This document shows, in pieces, positions 38,892 to 50,250 of a stretch of 64,000 nucleotides of DNA. The first letter of the stretch is position 1; the number at the start of each line of letters is the position of its first letter. A model generated the notes under the pieces. It saw only the letters and a program-made list of their open reading frames with translations, made no database searches and was not told the origin of the DNA. The position numbers were made by a program, and so were the translations under genes. This DNA comes from Microbacterium immunditiarum (lineage in GTDB: Bacteria; Actinomycetota; Actinomycetes; Actinomycetales; Microbacteriaceae): positions 2,542,001 through 2,606,000 of the forward strand of contig NZ_JACCBV010000001.1 in NCBI RefSeq assembly GCF_013409785.1, given 5' to 3'.

Positions 38892-40085
38892 TCAGAGTCC
38901 TGCGGCCGACCGGAGATCGTCGACGCGGTCGGTGCGCTCCCACGTGAAATCGGGGAGCTCGCGTCCGAAGTGGCCGTACGCGGCCGTCTGCGCGTAGATC
39001 GGGCGCAGCAGGTCGAGGTGCTCGATGATCGCCCGGGGACGGAGGTCGAAGACGTCGAGGATCGCCCGCGTGATGACCTCGTCGGACACGACGCCCGTGC
39101 CGAACGTCTCGACGTAGAGCCCCACCGGCTTCGCCTTGCCGATCGCGTACGCGACCTGCACCTCGAGGCGCTCCGCGAGACCCGCTGCGACCGCGTTCTT
39201 CGCGACCCAGCGCATCGCGTACGCGCCGGAGCGGTCGACCTTGGACGGGTCCTTGCCGCTGAACGCGCCGCCGCCGTGCCGCGCCGCGCCGCCGTACGTG
39301 TCGATGATGATCTTGCGACCGGTCAGACCCGCGTCGCCCTTGGGACCGCCGGTGACGAAGGGACCGGCGGGGTTGATGTAGAACTTCACGTCCGACAGAT
39401 CGAGGCCCGTCGACTCGAGCACGGGGTCGATGACCTCGGCGCGGACCGCGGCGCGCAGCGCCTTCTGCGAGATGTCGGGGTGGTGCTGCGTCGAGAGCAC
39501 GATGGACTCGACGGTTCGCGGCGTGCTGCCCTCGTAGCCGAGAGTCACCTGCGTCTTGCCGTCGGGTCGCAGGAACGGGAGCGCGCCGGAGCGGCGCGCC
39601 TCGCCGAGTCGCTCGGCCATGCGGTGCGCGGTCCATGCCGCCATCGGCATAAGCTGCGGGGTCTCGGTCGTCGCGTAGCCGAACATGATGCCCTGGTCGC
39701 CCGCGCCCTGGAGGTCGTGCGGGTCTTCGGACCCGTCTTCGCGACGCTCGAACGCCTTGTCGACACCGGCCGCGATGTCGGACGACTGCGCGCCGATCGA
39801 CACGCTCACGCCGCACGAGTCGCCGTCGAATCCGGTGTCGCTCGACGTGTAGCCGATCTCGTTGACCACGCGGCGCACGATCGCGGGGATCTCGACGTAG
39901 GCCGACGTCGACACCTCGCCCGCGACGTGCACGAGCCCGGTCGTCACGAGCGTCTCGACCGCCACACGCCCGTTGGGGTCGTCGGCGAGGATCGCGTCGA
40001 GGATGTTGTCGGAGATCTGGTCGCAGATCTTGTCGGGGTGCCCCTCGGTGACGGACTCGGACGTGAACAGACGCAGGTCGGTCAT
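38892..40085 (-). CDS. metK: S-adenosylmethionine synthetase
   Basis: Makes SAM from methionine and ATP. The 397-residue enzyme has [33 protein letters not shown], the P-loop-like [20 protein letters not shown] (20 residues), and [15 protein letters not shown] lies four bases before ATG. metK supplies SAM for RsmB and the other methyltransferases. A -10-like CATACT lies about 50 nt upstream, but the -35 is not clear. Confidence 0.97.
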   Translation of the reverse strand: MTDLRLFTSESVTEGHPDKICDQISDNILDAILADDPNGRVAVETLVTTGLVHVAGEVSTSAYVEIPAIVRRVVNEIGYTSSDTGFDGDSCGVSVSIGAQSSDIAAGVDKAFERREDGSEDPHDLQGAGDQGIMFGYATTETPQLMPMAAWTAHRMAERLGEARRSGALPFLRPDGKTQVTLGYEGSTPRTVESIVLSTQHHPDISQKALRAAVRAEVIDPVLESTGLDLSDVKFYINPAGPFVTGGPKGDAGLTGRKIIIDTYGGAARHGGGAFSGKDPSKVDRSGAYAMRWVAKNAVAAGLAERLEVQVAYAIGKAKPVGLYVETFGTGVVSDEVITRAILDVFDLRPRAIIEHLDLLRPIYAQTAAYGHFGRELPDFTWERTDRVDDLRSAAGL

Positions 40086-40205
40086 GGTGCTCCAGCTCGA
40101 GGGACGGTTCGGGTGTGCGGCAGACGCGGTGGCACCAGTATGCCGACGGCGTGCGACAGGATGGGTCGCGCCGACACCGGGCGTCTCAGGCGCCCGGCTC
40201 CGTGA

Positions 40206-40460
40206 TCACTCGGCCGAGCGCAGGCGCATCTTGTCTTCGTTGATCTCGTGGAGCGCGATGGTGAGCGGCTTGTCTTCGACGGTCGAGTCGACGAGCGGTC
40301 CGACGTTGTCGAACAGGTTGCCCTCGTGGAGGTCGGAGTAGTAGTCGTTGATCTGGCGCGCGCGCTTGGCCGCGTAGATCACGAGCTGGTACTTCGAGTC
40401 GACCTTCTCGAGAAGGCTGTCGATGGGGGGCTCGATGATGCCCTGGTTGGTTCCGGCCAT
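40206..40460 (-). CDS. rpoZ: RNA polymerase omega subunit
   Basis: An 84-residue subunit that helps assemble the core enzyme. [20 protein letters not shown] is the conserved helix, followed by the actinobacterial [26 protein letters not shown] before ATG is the best ribosome binding site in the window and fixes the start. It lies between gmk and metK, its usual place. Confidence 0.95.
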   Translation of the reverse strand: MAGTNQGIIEPPIDSLLEKVDSKYQLVIYAAKRARQINDYYSDLHEGNLFDNVGPLVDSTVEDKPLTIALHEINEDKMRLRSAE

Positions 40461-40523
40461 GGGGTCCTCCTGGAGAAGTGGAAGGGAAAGTCTGCGTGCC
40501 CGGCCGCGCCGAGGCATCCTCTC

Positions 40524-40529
40524 ATTCTA
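40524..40529 (-). promoter_or_regulatory. -10 box TAGAAT of rpoZ
   Basis: Predicts a leader of about 55 nt that carries the AGGAGG site. No -35 consensus is seen. Confidence 0.45.
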
Positions 40530-40560
40530 CCCGAGCGAGCCCCGACACCTGCCGAACGGG

Positions 40561-41457
40561 TCAGGTCACCAGCGAGACGACCTCGTCGGCGGCGCGTTCG
40601 ACGTGGTCGTTGACGACGCGATAGTCGAACTCGCCCTGCGCAGCGAGCTCGACCTTCGCCGTGCGGAGGCGCCGCGCGCGCTCCTCCTCGCCCTCGGTGC
40701 CGCGGCCGACGAGGCGCTGCACGAGCTCGTCCCAGCTCGGCGGGAGCAGGAACACGAGCGTCGCCGACGGCTCCGCGGCGCGCACCTGCCGCGCTCCCTG
40801 CAGGTCGATCTCGAGGAGCACCGTGCGGCCGTCCTCGAGCGCGCGAACGATCGGCTTGCGCGGAGTGCCGTAGCGGTACCTGTTGTGCACCGTCGCGTGC
40901 TCGAGCAGCTCGCCCGACGCGATCAGCCGGTCGAACTCGGCGTCGTCGACGAAGAAGTAGTGCTCGCCCTCGACCTCGCCGGGTCGCGGCGGACGCGTGG
41001 TCGCCGACACCGAGAGGTGGATCTCCGGATGCCGCTTCCTGACCTGCGCCGCAACGGTGCCCTTGCCGACGGCGGTCGGCCCCGCGAGCACGACGAGCCG
41101 GCTCCGCCCCGCGCGCGGCCGGGGTTCGGGCCAGCGCCGGTCGAGGAAGTCCAGGAGCGCGCGGCGCTGCCGCGCACCGAGCCCGCCCAGGCGCTTGACC
41201 GGCGAGATGCCGAGGTCGTGCAGGATGCGGTCGCGCTTGCCCTCGCCGATCGCCGGGATGCTCGTGAGGAACTCGGTCACCCGCATCGCGCCGGCGGGCG
41301 AGGCCGGGTCGGCGAGCGCCCGACGCAGCAGCTCCTGCGGCGTGATGACACGGGTCGTGACGTCCCGCTTGAGCGACGCGCGCTCACGCCGAGCCGCGAC
41401 GGCCCGTCGGGAAGCAGCCACACGGTCGACTTCGGGCGGCCCTTGCCGCTCAGTCAC
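40561..41457 (-). CDS. gmk: mIHF-guanylate kinase fusion
   Basis: A 298-residue protein in two parts. Residues 1-110 match actinobacterial integration host factor: [15 protein letters not shown] and the H2TH-type [15 protein letters not shown] with [18 protein letters not shown]. Residues 118-298 are guanylate kinase (GMP to GDP): P-loop GPTAVGKG at 126-133, [20 protein letters not shown] and [11 protein letters not shown]. In mycobacteria the two are separate neighbouring genes. GTG start overlaps the pyrF end by 8 bases. Confidence 0.94.
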   Translation of the reverse strand: MTERQGPPEVDRVAASRRAVAARRERASLKRDVTTRVITPQELLRRALADPASPAGAMRVTEFLTSIPAIGEGKRDRILHDLGISPVKRLGGLGARQRRALLDFLDRRWPEPRPRAGRSRLVVLAGPTAVGKGTVAAQVRKRHPEIHLSVSATTRPPRPGEVEGEHYFFVDDAEFDRLIASGELLEHATVHNRYRYGTPRKPIVRALEDGRTVLLEIDLQGARQVRAAEPSATLVFLLPPSWDELVQRLVGRGTEGEEERARRLRTAKVELAAQGEFDYRVVNDHVERAADEVVSLVT

Positions 41458-42298
41458 GGTTCACCTCCGCATAGAGGCCCGCTCGCTCCTCGATGCGGGC
41501 GGCCAGCCGGTCGGGTCCGGCCGACAGGATGCTGCGGCTCTCGCTCGCGACGACGTTCCCGCAGAAGCGCCCGAACAGCCGACGCAGATCGTTCGGCTCG
41601 GCGCCCTGTGCGCCGAAACCCGGAGCGAGGATGGGAAGCCCCTCGAGCGCGGCATCCGTCAGGCCGACTGCCGCGCGATCGGCCGTCGCCCCGACGACGA
41701 CGCCGATCGAGCCGAGGGCTTCACCGGATGCGCCGCCCGCCGCCGCGGCGTCGCGCGCGACGCGCGCGGCGACCGTCTCGTCCGCGCCATCCGCCACGCG
41801 GGCGCCCTGCAGCACGTGCGCCTCGGGGTTGCTCGTCGCCGCGAGGACGAACGCGCCCTTGCCCGCGGCCAGCGCCGAGGCGAGCGTGTCGCGCAGAGAG
41901 TCTGCGCCCAGGAAGGGGTTCAGGGTCACGGCATCCGCCTCGAGCGGCGAACCCGCAGACAGCCACGCCGCCGCGTATCCGTCCATCGTCGAGCCGATGT
42001 CGCCGCGCTTGGCGTCGGCGATCACGACGAGGCCGGCGTCACGCGCGGCCCCGAGCACGTCCTCGAGGGCAGCGAAGCCCGCCGAGCCGAACCGCTCGAA
42101 GAACGCGACCTGCGGCTTCACGACGCCGACGCGTCCCGACGCCGCCTCGACGACGCGGAGGCCGAACTCGCAGATGCCGGCCGCTGACGCGTCAAGGCCC
42201 CACTCCTCTACGAGGGAGATGTGCGGGTCGATCCCGACGCACAGCGGGCCGTAGGTGTCGAGCGCGGTGCGCAGGCGCCCGCCGAACCCGGCGGTCAC
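41450..42298 (-). CDS. pyrF: Orotidine 5'-phosphate decarboxylase (type 2)
   Basis: Last step to UMP. The 282-residue enzyme is the type 2 form common in actinobacteria: [11 protein letters not shown] at the N-terminus, catalytic [20 protein letters not shown] (20 residues) with Lys and Asp, and a C-terminal [18 protein letters not shown]. Its GTG overlaps the carB stop (GTGA). Confidence 0.96.
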   Translation of the reverse strand: MTAGFGGRLRTALDTYGPLCVGIDPHISLVEEWGLDASAAGICEFGLRVVEAASGRVGVVKPQVAFFERFGSAGFAALEDVLGAARDAGLVVIADAKRGDIGSTMDGYAAAWLSAGSPLEADAVTLNPFLGADSLRDTLASALAAGKGAFVLAATSNPEAHVLQGARVADGADETVAARVARDAAAAGGASGEALGSIGVVVGATADRAAVGLTDAALEGLPILAPGFGAQGAEPNDLRRLFGRFCGNVVASESRSILSAGPDRLAARIEERAGLYAEVNRD

Positions 42299-45200
42299 GC
42301 CGTCACCGCCGCGCGGTCGGCCGCGTACTCCTGCAGGCTCTTGACGCCGAAGCCGTCCTGCATCGCATCCATCGCGGTCACGGCGGCCCCGAGCACGGCC
42401 ATCGTCGTGAACAGGGCCTTGTCGCCGGCGACCGCCGCGGCGCGGATCTCGTACCCGTCCGCGCGGGCCGCACCGCCGCTCGGTGTGTTCACGACGATGT
42501 CGATCTCGCCCGAGTTGATGAGGTCGACGATGTTCGTCTCCCCCGTCGCCTGGGTCTGGCTGTACTTGTTCACGACCGTGACGTCGATGCCGTTGCGGCC
42601 CAGGATCTCGGCCGTGCCCTCCGTCGCGACAAGCGAGAAGCCGAGCTGCTGCAGGCGGTGCGCCGGCAGGATCACGGCGCGCTTGTCGCTGTCGGCGACC
42701 GAGATGAACACGGTGCCCGACAGCGGCATGCCGCCGTAAGCGGCCTCCTGACTCTTCGCGAACGCGGTCGGGAAGTCACGGTCGATTCCCATGACCTCGC
42801 CCGTCGAGCGCATCTCGGGACCGAGCACGGAGTCCACGATGTGGCCGTCGGCCGTGCGGAAGCGCTTGAAGGGCAGCACGGCCTCCTTCACGGCGACCGG
42901 CGCCCCGAACGGGACGCGCGAGCCGTCCACCGACGGCAGCAGCCCCTCCGCCACGAGCTCGCCGATCGTCGCGCCGGCCATGATGCGCGCGGCCGCCTTC
43001 GCGAGCGGGATGCCGAGCGCCTTCGACACGAACGGCACCGTGCGGCTTGCACGCGGGTTCGCCTCGATGACGTAGAGCACACCGGCGCTGATGGCGAACT
43101 GCACGTTGATGAGCCCGCGCACTCCGACGCCCTCGGCGATCGCGCGCGTCGCGTCGCGCACGCGGTCGATGTCGGACCGGCCGAGCGACATGGGCGGCAG
43201 CGCACAGCTCGAGTCGCCCGAGTGGATTCCGGCCTCTTCGAGGTGCTCCATCACCCCGCCGACGTACAGCTCGTCGCCGTCGTAGAGCGCGTCCACGTCG
43301 ATCTCGATCGCGTCGTCGAGGAAGCGGTCCACGAGCAGCGGAAGGCCGGGGCCGATGATCGCCTGGTCGGCGATGCGGTCGAAGTAGTCGTGCAGGCTCG
43401 GGGTGTCGTAGACGATCTCCATGCCGCGCCCGCCGAGCACGAAGCTCGGGCGCACGAGCACGGGGTACCCGATGTCCTCCGCCACGGCAACGGCGCCCCC
43501 GACGTCGATCGCGGTGCCGTGACGCGGTGCGACGAGGCCGCCCGACGCGAGGATGCCGCTGAACAGCCCTCGCTCCTCGGCGAGGTCGATCGCGTCGGGG
43601 CTCGTGCCGAGGATGCGGTAGCCGGCGTCCTGGATGCCCTTCGCGAGACCGAGCGGGGTCTGGCCGCCGAGCTGGCAGATCACGCCGAGGATCTCACCGG
43701 ACTGCGACTCGGCGTGCAGCACCTCGAGCACGTCCTCAAGCGTGAGCGGCTCGAAGTACAGACGGTCGCTCGTGTCGTAGTCGGTCGAGACCGTCTCGGG
43801 GTTGCAGTTGACCATGACGGTCTCGTAGCCTGCCGCCGACAGCGCGAACGACGCGTGCACGCACGAGTAGTCGAACTCGACGCCCTGCCCGATGCGGTTC
43901 GGCCCCGAGCCGATGATGACGACCTTCGTGCGGTCGGACGGCGCGACCTCGGTCTCGGCGTCGTAGCTCGAGTAGTGGTACGGCGTCAGCGCCGGGAACT
44001 CCCCCGCGCACGTGTCGACCGTCTTGTAGACGGGACGGACGCCGAGGGCGTGACGGATGCCGCGCACCTCCGCCTCCGTGTCATCGCGCAGCTGGGCGAT
44101 CTGCGCGTCGCTGAAGCCGTGCTCCTTCGCGATGCGCAGCGTGTGCGCGTCCAGCTCTCCCGCGGTGCGCACGAACTCGGCCACCTCGTTGATGAGCACG
44201 ATCTGGTCGAGGAACCACGGGTCGATCTTCGTGGCGTCGAACGCCTGCTCGACCGTCGCGCCCTTGCGCAGCGCCTGCTGCAGCACGACGATGCGGCCGT
44301 CGGTCGGGGTCTTGGCGACCTCGAGAAGCTCCTCGACCGACATCTCGGTCCCTGAGCTCGTCGAAGGGTAATCGCCCCAGTGGAAGCCCGATCCGCGCTT
44401 CTCGAGCGAACGCAGCGCCTTCTGCAGCGCGGTCGCGTAGTTGCGCCCGATCGCCATGGCCTCGCCCACCGATTTCATGGTGGTGGTGAGCGTCGTGTCG
44501 GCCGCGGGGAACTTCTCGAAGTTGAAGCGCGGCACCTTCACGACGACGTAGTCCAGTGTCGGCTCGAAGCTCGCCGGCGTCACCTTCGTGATGTCGTTCG
44601 GGATCTCGTCGAGGCGGTACCCGATCGCGAGCTTCGCGGCGATCTTCGCGATCGGGAACCCCGTCGCCTTCGACGCGAGTGCCGACGACCGCGAGACGCG
44701 CGGGTTCATCTCGATCACGATCACGCGGCCCGTGTCCGGGTGGACGGCGAACTGGATGTTGCATCCGCCCGTGTCGACGCCCACCGCGCGGATGATGTCG
44801 ATGCCGATGTCGCGGAGCATCTGGTACTCGCGGTCGGTGAGGGTGAGGGCGGGCGCGACCGTGATCGAGTCGCCCGTGTGCACGCCGACGGGGTCGACGT
44901 TCTCGATCGAGCAGACGACGACGGTGTTGTCGGCCGTGTCGCGCATGAGCTCGAGCTCGTACTCCTTCCACCCGAGGATCGACTCCTCGAGCAGCACCTC
45001 GTGCGTGGGCGAGTCGTGCAGGCCGGCGCCGGCGATCCGGCGCAGGTCCTCCTCGTCGAACGCGAAGCCCGAGCCGAGGCCGCCCATCGTGAACGACGGT
45101 CGCACGACCAGCGGGTAGCCGAGCTCGTCGGCGGCCGCGAGGACCTCGTCCATCGAGTGGGCGATGCGCGAGGCGGCGACGTCGGCGCCCGCAGCGACGA

Positions 45201-45606
45201 CGAGCTCCTTGAAGATCTGCCGGTCCTCGCCCTTGCGGATCGCGTCGACCTTCGCGCCGATGAGCTCGACGCCGTACTTGTCGAGGATGCCCTGCTCGTG
45301 GAGCGCGATCGCGGCGTTGAGGGCGGTCTGCCCGCCGAGCGTGGGCAGGATCGCATCCGGCTGCTCCTTCGCGATGATCGTCTCGATCACGGCGGGCGTG
45401 ATCGGCTCGATATACGTCGCGTCGGCGAAGTCCGGATCGGTCATGATCGTCGCCGGGTTCGGGTTGACGAGGATGACGCGCAGCCCCTCGCCGCGCAGCA
45501 CGCGGCACGCCTGGGTGCCCGAGTAGTCGAACTCGGCGGCCTGGCCGATCACGATCGGGCCCGACCCGATCACGAGGACGCTCTGGATGTCGTCGCGCTT
45601 GGGCAT
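42295..45606 (-). CDS. carB: Carbamoyl-phosphate synthase large subunit
   Basis: Makes carbamoyl phosphate for UMP and arginine. The 1103-residue protein has two ATP-grasp halves ([20 protein letters not shown] opens the first, [19 protein letters not shown] the second) and a C-terminal MGS-like regulatory domain ([18 protein letters not shown]) that binds UMP. At residues 413-420 it carries extra residues [10 protein letters not shown] encoded by a 22-bp repeat; relatives run from FHWG almost directly into SVEELLE. It overlaps carA by one base and pyrF by four. Confidence 0.97.
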   Translation of the reverse strand: MPKRDDIQSVLVIGSGPIVIGQAAEFDYSGTQACRVLRGEGLRVILVNPNPATIMTDPDFADATYIEPITPAVIETIIAKEQPDAILPTLGGQTALNAAIALHEQGILDKYGVELIGAKVDAIRKGEDRQIFKELVVAAGADVAASRIAHSMDEVLAAADELGYPLVVRPSFTMGGLGSGFAFDEEDLRRIAGAGLHDSPTHEVLLEESILGWKEYELELMRDTADNTVVVCSIENVDPVGVHTGDSITVAPALTLTDREYQMLRDIGIDIIRAVGVDTGGCNIQFAVHPDTGRVIVIEMNPRVSRSSALASKATGFPIAKIAAKLAIGYRLDEIPNDITKVTPASFEPTLDYVVVKVPRFNFEKFPAADTTLTTTMKSVGEAMAIGRNYATALQKALRSLEKRGSGFHWGDYPSTSSGTEMSVEELLEVAKTPTDGRIVVLQQALRKGATVEQAFDATKIDPWFLDQIVLINEVAEFVRTAGELDAHTLRIAKEHGFSDAQIAQLRDDTEAEVRGIRHALGVRPVYKTVDTCAGEFPALTPYHYSSYDAETEVAPSDRTKVVIIGSGPNRIGQGVEFDYSCVHASFALSAAGYETVMVNCNPETVSTDYDTSDRLYFEPLTLEDVLEVLHAESQSGEILGVICQLGGQTPLGLAKGIQDAGYRILGTSPDAIDLAEERGLFSGILASGGLVAPRHGTAIDVGGAVAVAEDIGYPVLVRPSFVLGGRGMEIVYDTPSLHDYFDRIADQAIIGPGLPLLVDRFLDDAIEIDVDALYDGDELYVGGVMEHLEEAGIHSGDSSCALPPMSLGRSDIDRVRDATRAIAEGVGVRGLINVQFAISAGVLYVIEANPRASRTVPFVSKALGIPLAKAAARIMAGATIGELVAEGLLPSVDGSRVPFGAPVAVKEAVLPFKRFRTADGHIVDSVLGPEMRSTGEVMGIDRDFPTAFAKSQEAAYGGMPLSGTVFISVADSDKRAVILPAHRLQQLGFSLVATEGTAEILGRNGIDVTVVNKYSQTQATGETNIVDLINSGEIDIVVNTPSGGAARADGYEIRAAAVAGDKALFTTMAVLGAAVTAMDAMQDGFGVKSLQEYAADRAAVTA
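44347..44368 (-). repeat. 22-bp repeat inserted in frame in carB
   Basis: On the minus strand it reads CCCTTCGACGAGCTCAGGGA followed by CC. This is nearly the CCCTTCGACAAGCTCAGGGACC sequence that I recall as a dispersed repeat in Microbacteriaceae and other high-GC bacteria. It ends in CCCT/AGGG and encodes PSTSSGT here. Confidence 0.7.
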
Positions 45607-46808
45607 CAGTCGTTCTCTCCGGTCGTCGCCGTGTCGCCTTGCTCGACCTGGTCTCGATTCTCCCGCCCGGCGAGCGACGCGAGCACCATGTCGCGGAAGC
45701 GGTCGAACAGGTAGTTCGCGTCGTGGGGTCCGGCCGCGGCCTCGGGGTGGTACTGCACCGAGAACGCCGGGAGGTCGAGCGCGCGCAGGCCCTCGACCAC
45801 GCGGTCGTTGAGGCCGACGTGGCTCACCTCGATGCGGCCGTAGCCGGCGGGGCTCTCGAACTCCCCCTCGACGGGGGCGTCGACCGCGAAGCCGTGGTTG
45901 TGCGCCGTGATCTCGACGCGGCCCGTCGACTTGTCGAGCACGGGCTGGTTGATGCCGCGGTGCCCGAACGGCAGCTTGTACGTGCCGAGGCCGAGCGCGC
46001 GGCCCAGCAGCTGGTTGCCGAAGCAGATGCCGAAGAACGGCAGCCTTTCGTCGAGCACGCCGCGCAGAAGCTCGACATGGGCGTCGGATGCCGCGGGGTC
46101 GCCCGGCCCGTTCGAGTAGAACACCGCCACCGGGTCGATCGCGCGCAGCTCGTCGATCGTGACGCTCTGCGGGAGGACGTGCACCTCGAACCCGCGCGCC
46201 GCGAGGTTGTCGACCGTCGCCTGCTTGACCCCGAGGTCGAGCACCGCGAGGTTGCCGATGCGCTCGCCCTCCGCGGGAGTGACCTGCGCGACGGGGACCG
46301 AGACCTCCGCCGACAGGTTGAGGCCCGCCATCTGCGGGGCATCGCGGACGATGCGGAGCTGCTCGTCGGGTTCGATCGAGGCGGAGTCGCCCGAGAAGAT
46401 TCCGCCGCGCATGCTGCCGGCCGAGCGGATGTGGCGCGTGACCGCGCGGGTGTCGATGCCGCTGATGCCCACGATGCCGTCTCGCTCGAGCGCCTCGTCG
46501 AGCGACTCCTCGGCGCGCCAGTTCGAGACCACGCGCGAAGGGTCGCGCACGATGTAGCCCGAGACCCAGATGCGGCGGGACTCGGGGTCCTCCTGGTTCA
46601 TGCCCGTGTTGCCGATGTGCGGCGCCGTCTGCAGCACGATCTGGCCCGCGTACGACGGGTCGGTGAGGGTCTCCTGGTACCCGGTCATGCCGGTCGCGAA
46701 GACGACCTCGCCGAGCGTCGTGCCGCGCGCCCCGTAGGCGCGCCCGACGTGTCGGGTGCCGTCCTCGAGGACGAGGACCGCGGGATCGGTCGTGAACAGC
46801 GAGGTCAT
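45606..46808 (-). CDS. carA: Carbamoyl-phosphate synthase small subunit
   Basis: The 400-residue glutaminase subunit supplies ammonia to CarB. The class I amidotransferase site is [20 protein letters not shown] with the nucleophile Cys, and the His/Glu pair in [15 protein letters not shown]. The N-terminal domain starts [20 protein letters not shown] overlaps the stop of the PH-like gene (ATGA). Confidence 0.96.
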   Translation of the reverse strand: MTSLFTTDPAVLVLEDGTRHVGRAYGARGTTLGEVVFATGMTGYQETLTDPSYAGQIVLQTAPHIGNTGMNQEDPESRRIWVSGYIVRDPSRVVSNWRAEESLDEALERDGIVGISGIDTRAVTRHIRSAGSMRGGIFSGDSASIEPDEQLRIVRDAPQMAGLNLSAEVSVPVAQVTPAEGERIGNLAVLDLGVKQATVDNLAARGFEVHVLPQSVTIDELRAIDPVAVFYSNGPGDPAASDAHVELLRGVLDERLPFFGICFGNQLLGRALGLGTYKLPFGHRGINQPVLDKSTGRVEITAHNHGFAVDAPVEGEFESPAGYGRIEVSHVGLNDRVVEGLRALDLPAFSVQYHPEAAAGPHDANYLFDRFRDMVLASLAGRENRDQVEQGDTATTGEND

Positions 46809-47305
46809 GCGTCGGTTCCTGTCGTGATGAGCGTCGCGATCGCGTCGGCGAGAGCGCGGGCAGAGGCGTCCTGTGGCCGGAAGTACGAGTCGGCGAGCAT
46901 CGTGTCCTCGAGGCGCCACGTGACGCGCACGAGGCCGTGCTTCTCGACGACGCGGTCGATCGCGACGGTGGACTGGCCGACCGACGCGATGCGTTCGGCC
47001 GGGAGGTGGATGCGGGGCTGCCCCGCGAGGTCGATCACGAGGCCCGAGTCGGCCACGATGAGTTCGGCCTTCGCGCGGAACGCGAGCCCCTTGATCGCGA
47101 GGCGCTCGAGCGGCTCGTCATGGCGGGTCGTCGCCACGTACAGCGCCGGGAACCAGTGCTGCGCCACCGCTCCGACCGGCGGCTCGCCGAACGGAGCGCG
47201 CAGACCCCGGTCGCGGCGCGTCCGCAGCCACCACCCGATCGCGAGCGCACCGAGGATCACGACGGCGGCCGCGATCAGGATCGCGACAGCTCCTTCGCGG
47301 GTCAT
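46805..47305 (-). CDS. Membrane-anchored PH-like protein in the pyr operon
   Basis: A 166-residue protein with one N-terminal transmembrane helix ([20 protein letters not shown]) and then a cytosolic PH-like beta domain ([36 protein letters not shown]). It overlaps pyrC by four bases and carA by four, so it is made with the pyrimidine enzymes. Actinobacteria, including mycobacteria, keep such a protein at this place, but its function is unknown. Confidence 0.82.
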   Translation of the reverse strand: MTREGAVAILIAAAVVILGALAIGWWLRTRRDRGLRAPFGEPPVGAVAQHWFPALYVATTRHDEPLERLAIKGLAFRAKAELIVADSGLVIDLAGQPRIHLPAERIASVGQSTVAIDRVVEKHGLVRVTWRLEDTMLADSYFRPQDASARALADAIATLITTGTDA

Positions 47306-48651
47306 GCGCGCACCCCCGGCCGGTCGAGCAGCGTCCCGTCGACGACGGTGGGCACGCCGCGGTGGACAGTCCAGCGCACCTCGCCGGGCAGCTCGCGGCC
47401 GAGGTACGGCGAGTTCGTGCTGCGGCCCCGCAGGTCGTGGGCCGAGAACGTCCGTACGGGCGATGGGTCGTAGAAGGTGACGGATGCCGAGTGCCCCGGC
47501 GTCAGCGGCGCGCCGAAGCCCTCCAGCCGCCCGATCCGCGCCGGCTCACGGCTCATGACGCGTGCGACGTCCGCCCACGTGATGAGCCCCGTGTCGACCA
47601 TCGCGAGCTGCACGACGCGCAGAGCGCTCTCGAGCCCGACCATGCCGTTCGCGGCCGCCTGCCATTCGCATGCCTTCGCCTCGGGCGGATGCGGCGCGTG
47701 ATCGGTCGCGACGATGTCGATCGTGCCGTCGGCGAGCCCCTCGCGCACCGCCAGGACGTCCTCCTCGCGGCGCAGCGGCGGGTTGACCTTGAAGCGCGGG
47801 TCGTAGTCGCGTGCGAGCTCGTCGGTCAGCAGCAGGTGGTGAGGCGTCACCTCGGCCGTCACGTCGACGCCGCGGCGCTTGGCCCACCGGATGATGTCGA
47901 CCGATCCCGCGGTCGACAGGTGACACACGTGCAGGCGCGAGCCGACGTGCTCCGCGAGCAGCACGTCGCGCGCGATGATCGACTCCTCGGCGACGGCGGG
48001 CCAGCCGGCGAGTCCGAGCTCGGCCGACACGACGCCCTCGTTCATCTGGGCGCCCTCGGTGAGTCGCGGGTCCTGCGCGTGCTGGGCGATGACGCCGTCG
48101 AACGCCTTCACGTACTCGAGGGCGCGTCGCATGATGAGCGGGTCCCACACGCAGAATCCGTCGTCGCTGAAGACCCGCACCCGAGCGCGCGAGTCGGCCA
48201 TCGCGCCGAGCTCGGCGAGGCGCTCGCCCTTCTGCCCGACGGTGACCGCGCCGATGGGCTGCACCGTGACGAACCCGGCGGCCTCGCCGAGTGCCAGTTC
48301 CTGCTCGACGACGCCCGCCGTGTCGGCCACGGGTGACGTGTTCGGCATCGCGAAGACGGCCGCGTAGCCGCCGGCGGCCGCGGCGCGCGATCCGGTGAGC
48401 ACGGTCTCGGATGCCTCGTAGCCCGGCTCGCGCAGGTGGGTGTGCAGGTCCACGAGGCCCGGCAGCACCACCAGCCCGTCGACGTCGATCACCGTCGCCC
48501 CGGCGCGGCTGAGCCCGGTGCCGGTCTCGACGATCACGCCGTCCTCGACGAGGAGGTCGACCGCGCCGGTGCCTTCGAGCGACGCGCCGCGGAACAGCAG
48601 CGTTTCGATCGCCGAGCTGCCGCTCTCGGCGGCGTGTCCCACGGCCGTCAC
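47302..48651 (-). CDS. pyrC: Dihydroorotase
   Basis: Closes carbamoyl aspartate to dihydroorotate. The 449-residue amidohydrolase has the metal site [27 protein letters not shown] with a metal His, and [10 protein letters not shown] with the catalytic Asp. It is the class I, pyrB-linked type. Starts with GTG, overlapping the pyrB stop by four bases. Confidence 0.96.
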   Translation of the reverse strand: MTAVGHAAESGSSAIETLLFRGASLEGTGAVDLLVEDGVIVETGTGLSRAGATVIDVDGLVVLPGLVDLHTHLREPGYEASETVLTGSRAAAAGGYAAVFAMPNTSPVADTAGVVEQELALGEAAGFVTVQPIGAVTVGQKGERLAELGAMADSRARVRVFSDDGFCVWDPLIMRRALEYVKAFDGVIAQHAQDPRLTEGAQMNEGVVSAELGLAGWPAVAEESIIARDVLLAEHVGSRLHVCHLSTAGSVDIIRWAKRRGVDVTAEVTPHHLLLTDELARDYDPRFKVNPPLRREEDVLAVREGLADGTIDIVATDHAPHPPEAKACEWQAAANGMVGLESALRVVQLAMVDTGLITWADVARVMSREPARIGRLEGFGAPLTPGHSASVTFYDPSPVRTFSAHDLRGRSTNSPYLGRELPGEVRWTVHRGVPTVVDGTLLDRPGVRA

Positions 48652-49610
48652 GCGGCTCTCCCATCGTCGTCGCGCTCCCCCGCCAGGAGCAGATACAGCA
48701 CCGCCATCCGCACCGAGACGCCGTTCGACACCTGGTCGAGCACGGTCGACCGAGACGAATCGGCGGCGTCGGCGGAGATCTCGAGCCCGCGGTTCATGGG
48801 ACCGGGGTGCATGACAATGCTATCCGCCGCGAGCCCCGCCAAACGCGTCGCGTCGAGGCCCCATCGCCGGGAATACTCCCGTTCGGTCGGGAAATACGCC
48901 GCGTTCATGCGCTCGAGCTGGATGCGCAGCATCATGAGCGCGTCGGGCGCCTCGGCGACCGCCGCGTCGAGGTCGTAGACCACGCGCACGGGCCACGCCG
49001 ACATGTCCTGCGGCACGAGCGTCGGCGGTGCGACCAGCGTCACGGTCGCGCCGAGTGTGTGCAGCAGCCACACGTTCGAGCGGGCGACGCGCGAGTGGAG
49101 GATGTCCCCCACGATCGTCACCGCGAGCCCGCTGAGGTCGCGTCCGCGGCTGTCGGTCCCGAACCGCCGCTTGCGGATCGTGAAGGCGTCGAGCAGCGCC
49201 TGCGTCGGATGCTCGTGCGTGCCGTCGCCCGCGTTCACGACGCCCGCGGTGATCCAGCCGCTCGTCGCGAGCGTGCGGGGGGCGCCGGAGGCCCCGTGGC
49301 GGATGACGACCGCATCCGCCCCCATCGCCTGGAGCGTCTGCGCGGTGTCCTGCAGACTCTCGCCCTTCGAGACGCTCGACCCTTTCGCCGAGAAGTTGAT
49401 GACGTCCGCCGACAGCCGCTTCGCGGCCGCCTCGAACGAGATGCGCGTGCGCGTGGAATCTTCGAAGAAGAGGTTCACGACGGTCTTGCCGCGGAGTGTC
49501 GGCAGCTTCTTGACCTCGCGCTGCTGCGTGTCGGCCATGTCCTCCGCGACGTCGAGGATACGCAGCGCGGCGTCGCGCGAGAGTGTCTTCGTGTCGAGCA
49601 GGTGCCTCAT
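48648..49610 (-). CDS. pyrB: Aspartate carbamoyltransferase
   Basis: Joins carbamoyl phosphate and aspartate, the first committed step. The 320-residue protein has the carbamoyl phosphate motif [28 protein letters not shown] and the aspartate-binding loop region [14 protein letters not shown]. No pyrI subunit is present, as expected for this lineage. It lies four bases after pyrR. Confidence 0.97.
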   Translation of the reverse strand: MRHLLDTKTLSRDAALRILDVAEDMADTQQREVKKLPTLRGKTVVNLFFEDSTRTRISFEAAAKRLSADVINFSAKGSSVSKGESLQDTAQTLQAMGADAVVIRHGASGAPRTLATSGWITAGVVNAGDGTHEHPTQALLDAFTIRKRRFGTDSRGRDLSGLAVTIVGDILHSRVARSNVWLLHTLGATVTLVAPPTLVPQDMSAWPVRVVYDLDAAVAEAPDALMMLRIQLERMNAAYFPTEREYSRRWGLDATRLAGLAADSIVMHPGPMNRGLEISADAADSSRSTVLDQVSNGVSVRMAVLYLLLAGERDDDGRAA

Positions 49611-49614
49611 GCCC

Positions 49615-50148
49615 TCACCGCCCCTCGATCGAGACGTACTCTTCGCCGTCGACCTCGGCCAGACGCACGAACACGCGCTCGTCACGCGCGCTGGGCAGGT
49701 TCTTGCCGACGAAGTCGGGGCGGATCGGGAGCTCGCGATGACCGCGATCGATGAGGGTCGCCAGGCGCACGACGGCGGGACGGCCGATGTCCTGCAGGGC
49801 GTCGAGGGCGGCACGGATGCTCCGCCCCGAGAACAGCACGTCGTCGACGAGCACGACCACCTTGCCGTCGATGCCGCCGGGCGGGATCTGCGTCGGCTGC
49901 GGGGCGCGCGTGGGGTTGCGGTGCAGGTCGTCGCGGTACATCGTGACGTCGAGCGAGCCGACCGGCACGGCTTCGCCGCCGAACTCGCTCACGAGCGAGC
50001 CGATGCGTTCGGCGAGCGTGACGCCGCGGGTCGGGATGCCGAGGATCACGAGGTTCTCGGGGCCTTTGTTGGACTCGAGGATCTCGTGCGAGATCCGAGT
50101 CAATGCCCGGGCGATGTCGGCCTCGTGCAGCACGGTGCGCGTGCTCAT
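49615..50148 (-). CDS. pyrR: Pyrimidine operon regulator PyrR / uracil phosphoribosyltransferase
   Basis: A 177-residue PRTase-fold protein that binds UMP and pyr mRNA, and in some species acts as a uracil phosphoribosyltransferase. The PRPP loop is [20 protein letters not shown], and [15 protein letters not shown] and [15 protein letters not shown] are typical. As first gene of pyrR-pyrB-pyrC-carA-carB-pyrF it probably controls its own operon. GGGAG lies before ATG. In actinobacteria PyrR is thought to act at translation. Confidence 0.95.
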   Translation of the reverse strand: MSTRTVLHEADIARALTRISHEILESNKGPENLVILGIPTRGVTLAERIGSLVSEFGGEAVPVGSLDVTMYRDDLHRNPTRAPQPTQIPPGGIDGKVVVLVDDVLFSGRSIRAALDALQDIGRPAVVRLATLIDRGHRELPIRPDFVGKNLPSARDERVFVRLAEVDGEEYVSIEGR

Positions 50149-50204
50149 CCGCCGCTCCCTTCTCCGCCTCACGGGACGGGGTTAAAGGTTGCTGTCGTGC
50201 TCCC

Positions 50205-50210
50205 ACCCTA
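50205..50210 (-). promoter_or_regulatory. -10 box TAGGGT of the pyr operon
   Basis: Predicts a leader of about 50 nt before pyrR. I found no antiterminator-terminator pair in it, so control is more likely at translation initiation. Confidence 0.5.
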
Positions 50211-50250
50211 CCCGACGCGACGGCGCGCCCCGGCCTTCTCGCGTCCGGGC

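Noticed and set aside
50149..50250. PyrR attenuator or riboswitch ahead of pyrR
   Set aside because: The leader is only about 50 nt and shows no alternative hairpins or T-tract.
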